Shown: positions 51,021 through 60,888, numbered from the stretch's first letter. The stretch: 64,000 bases of DNA from Halieaceae bacterium (GCA_024640505.1 JAHEEV010000003.1:1-64000), one strand, 5' to 3'. Made by a program: numbers and translations. The notes: generated by a model not told the origin, from the letters alone.

Positions 51021-54000
51021 GTGCCTTCCAGGTTGAAAAAGGTTCTGCTATCCCTGCTGCTGGGCGTGACTGGCCTGCTGTTGGTGTCGGTGTTGTTGCT
51101 GGTACTGGCCGGCACCGAGGCCGGTACCCAATGGCTTGGAGGTCAGGCCCGGCGCTGGTCAGGTGATGACCTGGCGTGGGAGGCCCTACAGGGGTCGCTG
51201 TTTGGCCCCCTGCAACTGCAGGGACTGCGTTTCCGCCAACAGGAACTGGCCGTGGACGCGCAGACCTTGACGCTGGACTGGAAGCCGGGCGCGCTGCTGG
51301 CGGGTCGCCTGCAGATCGATACGGTTGTGGCCGAAGGCCTCCGCATCGCCATTCCGGAATCCACGGAACCGCCCCCGCCTGCCGAGCCCTTCCGGCCCGC
51401 TGACCTGCAGCCCCCACTCGACGTCCGGCTGCGGGAGCTAACCGTACGGGATATGCAGCTGAGCCTGGGTGGTGCCCCCCCCCGGCAGATAGACGAGATC
51501 GGGCTGGCCGCCCGCCTGGAAGACGGTACCCTGCAGCTGGAGCGGCTCGAGGTGCGCGCTCCGGAGGGCGGCCTGGCGGCCAGCGGCACGATCGAACTGA
51601 GCGAGGCCCTGCCCCTGCGCCTGGACCTGGTATGGGATTGGCGCCTTCCGGACCAGCGCGGGGTGGGGGGGCAGTTGCAGGCCCGCGGCGATGCCCGGTC
51701 CCTGGCGGTAGAGCATGCGGGTAGCGGCGATCTGCCGATCAGCCTGCAGGGGGAAATCAGGGATATTCTGGATAGCCCCGGCTGGGAGGTGGAAGTGGAC
51801 TGGCCGGCGCTGGACCTGGCGAACGGCGAAGCTCCCTTGCGGGTGGGCCCGGGCCTGCTGCGGAGCAGCGGGAACACGGAGAGTTACCAGATCTTCAGTG
51901 AGGGACGTATCGAGGGCGCCGGCCTGGAGCCCAGCCAGTGGTCCCTGCAGGCCGAGGGTAACAGCAGTGGACTGCAGCTTGCTCCGCTGACCCTGGTGAG
52001 TCCTCCCGGGGAACTGGCGCTGTCCGGCAGCCTGGACTGGAGCGGCCCCCTCGCCGTTGACCTCGAGTACCGGGCCCGGGGCGATCAGCTGAACGACCTG
52101 TACCCGGACCTGCCTCCGGGCCTTGAGGCCAGGGGCAGATTGCAGGGCCAATACCAGGGTGAGGACCTGATCCTGGAGCGCCTCACCGTGGCCCTGGAGC
52201 AGTCGGGGCCTGCAGTGGCGCCGTTGCACCTCGACCTGCACGGTACCCTGCGACTGCCAGCCGGGGGCGAACCCGCCTTCGAGGGGCAGCTCCAGTGGAG
52301 CGGCCTGCAGTGGCCGCTCGCCGCTGCCAGCCCGGAGCTGGCCAGCCCCGAGGGGAGCCTTGATCTGGCAGGCACCGCGGAAGCCTACGGGTTCACTCTG
52401 GCCGCTGCCCTGGCCGGCAGCCAGGTGCCTTCCGGCGACTGGCGGGGCCAGGGCAGCGGCAACCGCAGCGGCCTGCAATTGCAGCGCCTGGAAGGTGTTC
52501 TGCTGGGTGGCGAGCTGGTGCTGAGCGGCCCGCTGGCCTGGTCCCCGGCTCCCGACTGGACCTTGCGGCTCGAGGGTCGTGACCTCGACCCGGGCCAGTG
52601 GCTGCCGGAGCTTCCCGGCCGGCTGGCCCTGGCACTGCAAAGTTCCGGCCGGATCGACCCGGATCAGGGAATCCAGGCGGATATCGAACTGGAGCGCCTG
52701 GCCGGACAGCTGGCCGGCCGGGAGCTCAGGCTTGCTGCCACGGCTGTGCTGGCGGGAGAACAGATCGCGGTGAAGGCGTTGCAGCTGGATAGCGGTGGCA
52801 ACCAGCTTACCGCCGGGGGCCGTCTGGCACCCGCCCTGGCCCTGGACTGGCGGCTCGAGGCCCCGGCACCCGACGCCCTGGTGCCGGGCGTGGATGGCCG
52901 GCTGGCGGCCCGTGGTCGTCTGGAGGGTACGCTGGAGCAGCCGCGCCTGCAGGCCCGGCTGCGGGGTGAAAACCTGCGCCTGGAAACCCGCTCCCTGGCG
53001 CTGCTGGAGGTCGAGTTGCAGGCCGGGCCGGGCGCGGACGACCCGCTGCAACTGGATCTGGAGTCGGGTCCATTGTCCGAGGGCGACCAGGTGTTATTGC
53101 AATCGGCCCGCCTGCGGGCTCGCGGCCGAACCTCGGACCACTGGCTGGACCTGGACCTGCAGGGACCGGGTGAACAGCTGACCGCACGCCTGGAGGGAGG
53201 GCTGGATGGTTCGCTGGCAGCCTGGAACGGGCGCCTCGCGACGCTGGGCGTCGAGAGCGACGCCTTCGGCGTGTGGCAGTTGGCCCAGCCCGCGAGCCTG
53301 GCCCTTGCCGCCACGAACTTGCGCCTGGGCGAAGCCTGTCTGCAGTCGGTGGCAGACGCCGCGCAGCTCTGTGCCCAGGGAGACTGGGGAGAGGCCGAGG
53401 GGGCCAGCCTGGTGGCCAGACTCGAGGGGCTGCCGCTGGAGCGCCTGCTGTCGAATGTGACCGGGGAGCTCAGTGGTCAACTGGACGCCGGCCTGGCCGC
53501 TGATGGCGCCCTGCGTGCGCGGGCAGACCTCGATATGAGCCCCGGCCAGGTGCGGGTGGAACAACAGCAGGGGGTGCGACAACTGGCCCACGGCGGCGGA
53601 CAGCTGGACCTGACCATAGACTCTGGCGGGCTCGACGCCGTCCTGCAGTTCAGGCCACTGGAGCAGGGGCAGCTGCAGGCCGGGCTGCAGCTGCCGGAAC
53701 TCCACCATCTGCCCCTGCCCGAGCGGCAGCCACTGAAGGGCCGCATCCAGGCGCAGCTGCCAGACCTCAGCGGCCTGCAGGCCTGGGTTCCCGAACTGGC
53801 GGCGACGGCCGGGCGGCTGGACGCGGATCTGCAGCTGGCGGGTAGTCTCGACCAGCCCCTGATCCTGGGTGACCTGGCGCTGGTGGACGGGGCTGCGGAC
53901 ATACCTCTGGCCGGGCTGCAACTGCGCCAGGTAGAACTGCGGGCCAGTGGTGATCCTGATCACCCCGGGCAAATGGCCCTGGCCGGCGGCCTGGTATCCG

Positions 54001-54938
54001 GCCCTGGCCGGGTCGACGTCGAGGGCCGTCTCGACCTGCCCGGCAATGCCTTCCAGTTGAGTCTGCGCGGCGATCGCCTGCAGGTCTACGACACGCCGGA
54101 TGGGAGCGCGCTGGCCTCACCCGACCTGCAGGTTGCCTGGAGCGACGATGTGCTCAAGCTGCGCGGCCGGGTCTTTATTCCCGAGGCCACTATCACTCCG
54201 AGGCTGGGACTCCGTCCCGGCCTGGCCACCGAGGAGCCGGCGGCCGCCGAGGTCCCGGGTCGCATCATTTTACCGTCCGCCGATGTGGTGGTGCTGGGGG
54301 GGGAGGGCGAACCTCCGGAGCCTCCGGCCCCGCCTGCGCCATTTCGCCTGGATAACCAGGTAGAGCTGATCCTGGGCGATCGGGTGTCGGTCAACGCCCT
54401 CGGTTTCATCAGCCGTATCGCCGGTGCGGTGACTTTCACCAACCGCCCCGACCAGGCGGACCTGATCCCCACCGCGCAAGGCAAACTGTCCATCGAGGAC
54501 GGCACTTTCCGCGCTTTCGGCCAGGACCTGGAGATCGAGACGGGGCAGGTCATCTTCGCCGGGGACCCGGTCACCGAGCCAAAGCTGAATCTGCGCGCCG
54601 TGCGCTGGATCGACAACGACACACAGGTCAGCGCCGCCGGGGTACTCATCTCCGGGCCTGCCACCGAGCCACTGCTGGAGCTGTTCTCCCGGCCACAGCT
54701 CGAACCGAACGAGATCCAGTCCTATTTGCTCACCGGGCGTTCGGCCAGCGGCCAGGACAGCGTGCTCAGCATCGGCACCTACCTGACCCCCAAAACCTAT
54801 GTGGGCTACGGCTACAACCTGCTGGAGAGCACCAGCCAGTTCAACACCCTCTATACCATCACCCCGCGCTACGGGGTGGAGGCCAGTGTGGGCGAGGCAG
54901 ACAATACCGTGGGACTGACGTTTACCTATGAGCGCTAG
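51021..54938 (+). CDS. tamB: TamB: translocation/assembly module inner-membrane protein
   Basis: 1305 residues from GTG 51021 (GAG 6 nt upstream; a TTG at 51033 is possible). An N-terminal membrane anchor (VLLSLLLGVTGLLLVSVLLL) is followed by very long Leu/Asp-rich AsmA-like beta-taco repeats and a DUF490 C-terminal domain (DLIPTAQGKLSIEDGTFRAF, GQDLEIETGQVIFAGDP, RSASGQDSVLSIGTYLTPKT) ending VGLTFTYER. TamB bridges inner and outer membranes, acting with TamA in lipid or protein transport. Its end overlaps tamA by 11 bp. Confidence 0.95.
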   Translation: MPSRLKKVLLSLLLGVTGLLLVSVLLLVLAGTEAGTQWLGGQARRWSGDDLAWEALQGSLFGPLQLQGLRFRQQELAVDAQTLTLDWKPGALLAGRLQIDTVVAEGLRIAIPESTEPPPPAEPFRPADLQPPLDVRLRELTVRDMQLSLGGAPPRQIDEIGLAARLEDGTLQLERLEVRAPEGGLAASGTIELSEALPLRLDLVWDWRLPDQRGVGGQLQARGDARSLAVEHAGSGDLPISLQGEIRDILDSPGWEVEVDWPALDLANGEAPLRVGPGLLRSSGNTESYQIFSEGRIEGAGLEPSQWSLQAEGNSSGLQLAPLTLVSPPGELALSGSLDWSGPLAVDLEYRARGDQLNDLYPDLPPGLEARGRLQGQYQGEDLILERLTVALEQSGPAVAPLHLDLHGTLRLPAGGEPAFEGQLQWSGLQWPLAAASPELASPEGSLDLAGTAEAYGFTLAAALAGSQVPSGDWRGQGSGNRSGLQLQRLEGVLLGGELVLSGPLAWSPAPDWTLRLEGRDLDPGQWLPELPGRLALALQSSGRIDPDQGIQADIELERLAGQLAGRELRLAATAVLAGEQIAVKALQLDSGGNQLTAGGRLAPALALDWRLEAPAPDALVPGVDGRLAARGRLEGTLEQPRLQARLRGENLRLETRSLALLEVELQAGPGADDPLQLDLESGPLSEGDQVLLQSARLRARGRTSDHWLDLDLQGPGEQLTARLEGGLDGSLAAWNGRLATLGVESDAFGVWQLAQPASLALAATNLRLGEACLQSVADAAQLCAQGDWGEAEGASLVARLEGLPLERLLSNVTGELSGQLDAGLAADGALRARADLDMSPGQVRVEQQQGVRQLAHGGGQLDLTIDSGGLDAVLQFRPLEQGQLQAGLQLPELHHLPLPERQPLKGRIQAQLPDLSGLQAWVPELAATAGRLDADLQLAGSLDQPLILGDLALVDGAADIPLAGLQLRQVELRASGDPDHPGQMALAGGLVSGPGRVDVEGRLDLPGNAFQLSLRGDRLQVYDTPDGSALASPDLQVAWSDDVLKLRGRVFIPEATITPRLGLRPGLATEEPAAAEVPGRIILPSADVVVLGGEGEPPEPPAPPAPFRLDNQVELILGDRVSVNALGFISRIAGAVTFTNRPDQADLIPTAQGKLSIEDGTFRAFGQDLEIETGQVIFAGDPVTEPKLNLRAVRWIDNDTQVSAAGVLISGPATEPLLELFSRPQLEPNEIQSYLLTGRSASGQDSVLSIGTYLTPKTYVGYGYNLLESTSQFNTLYTITPRYGVEASVGEADNTVGLTFTYER

Positions 54939-56829
54939 CCTGACCCTGCGCATCACCCTCCTGATGCTGGCCCTGCTGTCCGGTCTGGCGCGGCCGGCGC
55001 TGGGAGACGAACAGGTGGAGGTGCAGATCAGCGGTCTGGAGGGCGAGTTGCTGGAGAATGTGCGCGCCTCCCTGACGCTGGAGCAACGTCGCCGGCACCC
55101 CGGCCTCACCGCCGAGACCATCCGCAGCCTGCACGATCAGGCACCGGGGGAGATCGCCCGCGCCCTCGAGCCCTTCGGTCACTATCGCCCCGAGATCCAG
55201 GCCGATCTGCAGGAGCCGGCGCGGCCGGGGGTGCCCTGGCAGGCAGTCTACCGAATCCAGGCGGGCCCCCCCCTGCCGGTCACCGCCCTGGAGATCCTGT
55301 TCGACGGCCCCGGGGCGAGCGATCCCGAGCTGAGCGCACTGGCCGCCGACCTGCCGCTGCAACGCGACCACACACTTGACCATCGCGAGTACGAGGCGGC
55401 GAAGCGGGACCTGGTCAGGCAGTTGCACGAGCGCGGCTACCTCGATGCGGGGCTGGAGGAGCATCGGGTAGAGGTTGACCTGGTCAGCTACGAGGCGCGC
55501 ATTAGGCTGCGGGCCGGCACCGGGCCACACTATGTGTTCGGCCCCGTCGAGTTCGAGCAGGACCCCTTCGACCCCGAGTACCTGGCCCGTTACCTGATTC
55601 TGCAGCCGGGGGAACCCTACGATAGCCGCCAACTGGCCCGCCAGCGCCAGGTGCTGAGCAGAAGCGGCCACTTCCGGGAGGTGGAAATCCAACCCCTGCC
55701 GGCCACGGGGGAGCAGCCGCCCGCCATACCCCTGCGCATCCTGCTGGAACCCTACAAGGCGAACCGTTACCGGGGGCGCGTAGGCTGGGGTACCGATACC
55801 GGGGTGGGCGTCGAGCTGGATTGGACGCGGCGCCATGTCGGCAGCCGTGGCCAGCGTTTCACGCTGGGTGGCGCGGTGGCCGAGGAGCGGAACAGGCTGG
55901 CTGGCAACCTGAGCTACCTGATCCCGCTGGAGCCCCTCGCCAGCAGCTATATCGAACTGGTGGCCCGTCACGAGAGCAAGGACCTCACCTACGACGACGT
56001 GGAACTGGACGAGGGCGGCGAAACCCGCATCGCCACCAACCTGCTATCCGGATTCTGGCACCTGCCGCGTACCCTGTGGGGCGGCTTCGAAGCGGATCCG
56101 GTGGCGGGCGTCAGCCTGGTCACCGAAAGCTACGACGTGTTCGAGGTACTGTTCGGCAACCTCCCCGGAGACGCCCAGCAGTCGATTATCGGTCGCATCG
56201 GCCCGGAGGCCTATGACACCCTGGCACCTGATTTCGAGGCGGTGGTGCCCAGCCTTCGCCTGACCCTGCGCCGCAGTGACGCCCGCCTGTTCATTCGTGA
56301 CGGGGATCAGTTCAGAGCGGAATTGCGCGGTTCCCACGAGAAGCTGGGTTCCAACATCACCTTCTGGCAGGCACGCCTGGGCACCTGGCACATACGGCCG
56401 CTGTTTGATCGGGGCCGGTTGCTGCTGCGCACCGACGTCGGCTACTCCGATGCCGAGAGCCGCAACGTGCTCGGGGCTAACTTCAACCAGATGCCGGAAT
56501 ACTACGAATTCCGCGCCGGCGGAGCGCGCAGTGTGCGCGGCTATGGCTTCGAGAAACTGTACCCCGGCGATGCCATCACCGGCGGCAAACACCTGCTGAC
56601 AGGCAGTATCGAGTATGAGCACGAGGTTATTCCCGACTGGAGCATAGCCGTCTTTCTCGACGGTGGTAACGCCTTCAACAACTTTGACGATATCGATCCC
56701 AAGCTGGGGACCGGTATCGGCCTGCGTTGGCGCTCCCCCGTGGGCATGGCCCGTGTGGATCTGGGTATACCCCTGGACGACGCCGATGATTCATTCGAAA
56801 TTTACATTACGGTAGGCCCCGAGTTCTGA
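54928..56829 (+). CDS. tamA: TamA: outer-membrane Omp85-family assembly protein
   Basis: 633 residues with signal peptide (LMLALLSGLARPALG|D). Three POTRA-like domains occupy about residues 25-260 (VQISGLEGELLENVRASLTL, GPHYVFGPVEFEQ), followed by a BamA-type barrel with the conserved FRAGGARSVRGYGFEKLYPG and ending DSFEIYITVGPEF. It works with TamB; the order tamB-tamA here is the reverse of E. coli. The 11-bp overlap indicates a shared transcript. Confidence 0.95.
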   Translation: MSASLTLRITLLMLALLSGLARPALGDEQVEVQISGLEGELLENVRASLTLEQRRRHPGLTAETIRSLHDQAPGEIARALEPFGHYRPEIQADLQEPARPGVPWQAVYRIQAGPPLPVTALEILFDGPGASDPELSALAADLPLQRDHTLDHREYEAAKRDLVRQLHERGYLDAGLEEHRVEVDLVSYEARIRLRAGTGPHYVFGPVEFEQDPFDPEYLARYLILQPGEPYDSRQLARQRQVLSRSGHFREVEIQPLPATGEQPPAIPLRILLEPYKANRYRGRVGWGTDTGVGVELDWTRRHVGSRGQRFTLGGAVAEERNRLAGNLSYLIPLEPLASSYIELVARHESKDLTYDDVELDEGGETRIATNLLSGFWHLPRTLWGGFEADPVAGVSLVTESYDVFEVLFGNLPGDAQQSIIGRIGPEAYDTLAPDFEAVVPSLRLTLRRSDARLFIRDGDQFRAELRGSHEKLGSNITFWQARLGTWHIRPLFDRGRLLLRTDVGYSDAESRNVLGANFNQMPEYYEFRAGGARSVRGYGFEKLYPGDAITGGKHLLTGSIEYEHEVIPDWSIAVFLDGGNAFNNFDDIDPKLGTGIGLRWRSPVGMARVDLGIPLDDADDSFEIYITVGPEF

Positions 56830-56833
56830 CGGC

Positions 56834-57268
56834 CTACGTAAGAACGCCCCGTTTAACCATCGCACGTGTGTAGAACACCAGAAACAGCGCAATCATCCAG
56901 ATCACCGCGTTAAAAATGGCGGCTCCGCTCCCCATGATCGCCATCCCGTCCGACAGCGCGAAATTGTAGATCGAACTCACCGCGAGGCCGACGAGCGAGG
57001 CGATGAACAGCCAGAATGCCCAGGCCTTGCGCAGCAGCAGGGCCAGTGACCCCAGTACCGAACCCCATACGCCTACCGCCCAGGCGGCCACCATCCATGT
57101 GGGGAAAGCGTAGAAATAGTCCAGTTGCTCCGGTGAAAACTGGCTCATGTAGGATTCAACACCGAACTGGGTCGCGAGGTAGTCGAACGCGCCAATGGCA
57201 TTCCACAACAGGGACACAATGCCTATGATCCAGAGGTGAACGGGGGCTGGAGCCTTGGTCTGGGCCAT
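56834..57268 (-). CDS. Small four-helix inner-membrane protein
   Basis: 144 residues from ATG 57268; GGAG lies upstream and the extra frame beyond has no protein character. Four hydrophobic segments (LWIIGIVSLLWNAIGAFDYL, WMVAAWAVGVWGSVLGSLAL, AFWLFIASLVGLAVSS, AAIFNAVIWMIALFLVFYTR). A conserved type in marine bacteria but without known function. Converges with tamA. Confidence 0.75.
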   Translation of the reverse strand: MAQTKAPAPVHLWIIGIVSLLWNAIGAFDYLATQFGVESYMSQFSPEQLDYFYAFPTWMVAAWAVGVWGSVLGSLALLLRKAWAFWLFIASLVGLAVSSIYNFALSDGMAIMGSGAAIFNAVIWMIALFLVFYTRAMVKRGVLT

Positions 57269-57436
57269 AAGATGCTCTCCTGGTTGCCATAGATAACCAG
57301 GATAAGAATAGCAGCGATTTGACCCGCCACGGTAAGGACTGATGCATAAGCTAGCGGTTATGTCAGAGGACAGCCCTGGAACCGCCCGGCTTTGCCCCGG
57401 CCGCGTGTGATGCCGGTGGGTCCCGCCCCGCCCTAC

Positions 57437-57464
57437 TGTAAACACGTCATATTTTTGGTTTACA
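57437..57464. promoter_or_regulatory. TGTAAAC inverted repeat upstream of the GMC oxidoreductase
   Basis: TGTAAAC (57437-57443) and GTTTACA (57458-57464) form a perfect 7-bp inverted repeat with a 14-bp spacer, centred about 110 bp before the ATG at 57561. The AT-rich block is in contrast to its surroundings and looks like a repressor site. The cognate regulator is not in the window. Confidence 0.45.
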
Positions 57465-57560
57465 CTGCGCCTCTTGCAGTAGCGGGCCATCCCCGCGCGA
57501 TGACCAACACCACGCTAACCGGCAGCCCGATCGCCTGCCATTCCGGAGGATGCTAACAGG

Positions 57561-59018
57561 ATGCTCGGCTCTCTCGACCAGCTCGCCGAAGCCGTTATCG
57601 AGGCGGATGTCTGTGTGGTAGGCGCGGGTCCCGCCGGTATTACGCTGGCTCTGTCGCTCGCAGATCTGGGCCGTGAGGTGGTGCTGCTGGAGGGCGGCGG
57701 GCTCGCGCCTCCCGGTCCTGAGGAACTGGACCTGTATGCCGGGGAAGTCAGCGGGCGCAAATACCCCCTGCGGGCCTCCAGGCTGCGCTTCTTCGGCGGC
57801 ACCACGGGCCACTGGGGCGGGTGGTCCCGTCCCCTGGACCCGATCGACCTGGCGGCAAAGCCGCATATCCCCTTCAGCGGCTGGCCCCTGGAACGATCCG
57901 GGCTGGATCCCTGGTATGCGCAGGCTCACCAATGGCTGGAGATCCCGGCCAACGAGTACTTCGGCGATCGCGCTCCCCCGTTTGCGGGCAACCTCCTGCC
58001 TGCAACGCTGGGGCTGACCACCCGCTATTTCCGGTTTTCACCGCCCACACGTTATGGCACGGCTTACCGGGACCGGGTTGCGGAGAGTCTTCGCGTCAGG
58101 TGCTACCTGGGTGCCAACGCAACGGGCCTGGAACGTGCCGGCGAGGGGCGTATACGGGCCGTTTTCGCCCGTTCCCTGCAGGGTAAACAGCTCGAGGTCA
58201 GGGCGCGCAACGTGGTACTGGCGATGGGCGGGATAGAAAATGCCCGTTTCCTCCTGAATTCGGCCGAGCAAACCGATACTGCGATCGGCAATCACAGTGA
58301 CTGGCTGGGTCGGGGGTTCATGGATCACCCGGGCTGGTCACCGGGTACCGTCATCTCCCAGGACAAGCTGGCCTACCACCAGTTCACCCACGAGGAGCAG
58401 CTGGTCATGCCTGTGCTGGGTATTGCCGACGATGTCCTGATGAATGAACGGCTGGTCAACTGCTGCGGCATCCTGCACCCGGTGTCATTTGATGAAAACA
58501 TAGAGAAGGCCTATTTCAGCAATCCCTGGTCGGGTGGCCTGGGCGCCGCCGGAGAGGTCTCCAGCTATCGTCTGCAGCTGATATTCGAGCCGTCCCCCTG
58601 CCGGGCATCGCGGGTCGACCTCACGGAGCAGCGTGACGCGCTGGGGCTGCGACGAGCCAATCTCCACTGGACCTTCAATGACTATGATTTCGAGATGCTC
58701 GAGCGTTCGATCAGCCTGATCAATGCCTACCTGGGCCAGACGGGGATGGGCCGCCTCAAACTGGTGAAACCCGTCAATGAATCGACCGTCAAGGCTCCCA
58801 TTGGCACCGGCCTTCACCACATGGGCACCACCCGCATGAGTGCGGCCCCCTCGGAGGGTGTTGTCGACGCAGATTGCCGGGTGCATGGCTTTGACAACCT
58901 GTACATCGCCGGCAGTTCCGTGTTTCCCACCGTCGGATTTTCCAACCCGACCCTGACGATTGTCGCCCTGGCCTGCCGCATGGCGAATCGGATTGACCAG
59001 GAGTTGTCCAGAGCATGA
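57561..59018 (+). CDS. GMC-type FAD-dependent oxidoreductase
   Basis: 485 residues; GGAGG lies upstream. FAD loop GAGPAGITLALSLADLG; RFFGGTTGHWGGWSRPLDP; the C-terminal HHMGTTRMSAAPSEGVVD and IAGSSVFPTVGFSNPTLTIV with the active-site His/Asn region place it with GMC oxidoreductases like the gluconate/sorbitol dehydrogenase large subunit. It probably oxidises an alcohol or sugar. It overlaps the next gene by 4 bp. No cytochrome subunit is adjacent. Confidence 0.9.
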   Translation: MLGSLDQLAEAVIEADVCVVGAGPAGITLALSLADLGREVVLLEGGGLAPPGPEELDLYAGEVSGRKYPLRASRLRFFGGTTGHWGGWSRPLDPIDLAAKPHIPFSGWPLERSGLDPWYAQAHQWLEIPANEYFGDRAPPFAGNLLPATLGLTTRYFRFSPPTRYGTAYRDRVAESLRVRCYLGANATGLERAGEGRIRAVFARSLQGKQLEVRARNVVLAMGGIENARFLLNSAEQTDTAIGNHSDWLGRGFMDHPGWSPGTVISQDKLAYHQFTHEEQLVMPVLGIADDVLMNERLVNCCGILHPVSFDENIEKAYFSNPWSGGLGAAGEVSSYRLQLIFEPSPCRASRVDLTEQRDALGLRRANLHWTFNDYDFEMLERSISLINAYLGQTGMGRLKLVKPVNESTVKAPIGTGLHHMGTTRMSAAPSEGVVDADCRVHGFDNLYIAGSSVFPTVGFSNPTLTIVALACRMANRIDQELSRA

Positions 59019-60061
59019 TACTGGAGCGCAGGGCATTCAACCGCTACCTGCTGACGGGGCTGGCAGGGGGTATGGGCATCGGTTTCGCGGTGGGCCGCTA
59101 CGGAATGCCCGTGGACAGCGAAGCGGCCCCTGTCCCCGCTGTGGAGGCATTGCGGGCGACAGCCGACGCGGCGGTGGGTATACACCTCATCGGTCTTGCC
59201 ATCGACGAGCTGCAGCAACTTTCCCTGGCAGGATCCGAGCGATTGCTGCTCGACCGGCTGGAGTTGGAGCAGACGGAGGCAATTCGCGCACCGGATCTGA
59301 TTGTGGGGCTCGACGCCGCTATTCGCAGGGACTATGCCGAGGGCAGGCTGGCGCCGACAGGCGAGTTTCTGTTGAGCGAGACAGAGCAGTTGTTTATCGG
59401 TTACGCCCTGGTCCGCCAGGGGCTCCACGAGGTCGCCTACACCCCCAGCCAACCGGAAGTGCGCGACGGAATCATCGCCCAGCCCGCCAGGTTTGGCCCG
59501 AAATTTACGGTGGTCGGACAGATATTCAACGAACAGCCTGATGGCCATGGTGGCCTGTGGGTGCTGGCAGAGAACACCCCGCCCGGCACTGTCATCACGA
59601 TCAATGACAAAATCATCAAGACCACGCGCAAGCAGAAGGCCCTCACCGGGGCCGTCTACGACGAACACCTGCAGGCGCTCATTTCGAAGCCTGCGCGGCA
59701 TGCGGTGGCCCTGCTGGTGCCCGAAACCGGAGTCAGGCAGGTGATCGGGGAGTTGGAAGTCAGGCCGCGCCCACCTGCGGCGGAGCTGGAAGACGGGAGT
59801 CCATCCACCGTTTTTTGCGAAATCGAGAAATGGTCGGCCAGGCAAGCCGCAGAGGGCGACAAGATCCGCATCAAAACCCTGTGCGGGCCACGCTCTTCCG
59901 CGATTTATATCGGCGATACAGCACTGACGACCCGGGTACTGCCCGCCGCGATCGAGGGGCAGTTCTCGCGCGCCATGTTCAGTCCGGGAGAATACTCCCT
60001 GCGCCTCGTCGATACCCTGTCCGGTGAATCCGTGTCCCTGGGCTCATTGAACATTGATTGA
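59015..60061 (+). CDS. Uncharacterised Tat-type exported protein, partner of the GMC oxidoreductase
   Basis: 348 residues. The N-terminus MILERRAFNRYLLTGLAGGM has a twin-arginine pattern followed by a hydrophobic stretch. Residues 40-150 are helical and soluble; later blocks (QIFNEQPDGHGGLWVLAENT, PPGTVITINDKIIKTTR, VALLVPETGVRQVIGELEV) suggest IPT/TIG-like beta-sandwich domains. No known family was recognised. Start overlaps the GMC stop by 4 bp, so the two are co-expressed, and it may take the place of a gluconate-dehydrogenase small subunit (usually under 250 residues), but this is inference. Confidence 0.6.
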   Translation: MILERRAFNRYLLTGLAGGMGIGFAVGRYGMPVDSEAAPVPAVEALRATADAAVGIHLIGLAIDELQQLSLAGSERLLLDRLELEQTEAIRAPDLIVGLDAAIRRDYAEGRLAPTGEFLLSETEQLFIGYALVRQGLHEVAYTPSQPEVRDGIIAQPARFGPKFTVVGQIFNEQPDGHGGLWVLAENTPPGTVITINDKIIKTTRKQKALTGAVYDEHLQALISKPARHAVALLVPETGVRQVIGELEVRPRPPAAELEDGSPSTVFCEIEKWSARQAAEGDKIRIKTLCGPRSSAIYIGDTALTTRVLPAAIEGQFSRAMFSPGEYSLRLVDTLSGESVSLGSLNID

Positions 60062-60207
60062 AAACGGGCGAGATGCCTGATGCTGAAAGCTGTCTGGGTA
60101 TAGATGGCACGGTTCAGGAGCGGGTAATGGCCGCCCTGGTGGGGCAGGTCTCGGGGAAGTACACGGTATAGCCCCCGGCCGTGCGCGGGGGCATACCGTA
60201 GGGGCGA

Positions 60208-60642
60208 TTACTCCATCGCTTTCTTGGCGTCTTCTGCAGCCTCGTCGATGGCGTCGCCCGCATCATCCATGGCGTCGGAGGTCGCGTCCATTGCGTCTTC
60301 GGCCATGTCCCCTGCGCTATCTGCAGCGTCACTGATTGCGTCACCGGCGTCGCTGGCCATGTCCTTGGTGGCATCTACTGCGTCCTCGGCCATGTCCCCT
60401 GCGCTGTCTGCCGCATCACTGATGGCGTCACCGGCGTCTGCCATCGCTTCGCTGGTGGCGTCTGCCGCATCGCTGGCCATCTCCTTGGTCGCGTCAGCGG
60501 CGTCATGCGCTGCCTTGGAAACAGAGGCGGCCGCCTCTTCCGCGGAGCTTTTTGCTTTCTCGGCAGATTCCTTGCTGCATCCCGTGATCGAGACTGCGAC
60601 GATCGCGGCGAAGATTAAACTGGTCACTTGTTGGATTTTCAT
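60208..60642 (-). CDS. Ala/Asp-rich repeat lipoprotein
   Basis: 144 residues. Lipobox at VSITGCSKES gives lipidated Cys22. The rest is almost wholly built of Ala, Asp, Ser, Met and Glu as an amphipathic helix with repeats such as DAGDAISDAADSAGDMAED occurring twice, 29 residues (87 bp) apart. It resembles LEA/apolipoprotein-like stress or envelope helices. Unknown role; stand-alone. Confidence 0.7.
   Translation of the reverse strand: MKIQQVTSLIFAAIVAVSITGCSKESAEKAKSSAEEAAASVSKAAHDAADATKEMASDAADATSEAMADAGDAISDAADSAGDMAEDAVDATKDMASDAGDAISDAADSAGDMAEDAMDATSDAMDDAGDAIDEAAEDAKKAME
60296..60445. repeat. Two-copy 87-bp repeat within the lipoprotein gene
   Basis: The segment starting GGCCATGTCCCCTGCGCT at 60301 recurs at 60388 with a few synonymous and one Val/Met change, a period of exactly 87 bp. 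This is an internal duplication of 29 codons. Confidence 0.7.
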
Positions 60643-60888
60643 GGGCTTTCCCTACCTGGTTCAATATTGAGAGTTACGCTTGCTGTTTTTGACGTTTCTG
60701 CCGCGGAGCAAACGCGCGCGGTTGCAAACCCTGCAAGACTACACACCAATCAGCGTGCGGTAAAGTGGGGAAATTCCGGCATCGCTTGTCCGGCGCCTAC
60801 CGATAGCACGCCACCTCGGCGGCATCTCTAGTGAATTCTGCTGAATGAGTTAGGATAGGCTTCGCGTTTAAGGACAAGTGAGACGGTG

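Noticed and set aside
51438-53051. 537-codon minus-strand open frame rich in Gln
   Set aside because: Mirror of the Leu/CTG-rich tamB coding sequence; composition (Gln/Ala/Arg) is what antisense of CTG/CTC codons gives.
60208-60642. CRISPR-like or satellite repeat array
   Set aside because: The repeat is codon-periodic (87 bp = 29 codons) inside a lipoprotein gene, with only two full copies and no spacers.
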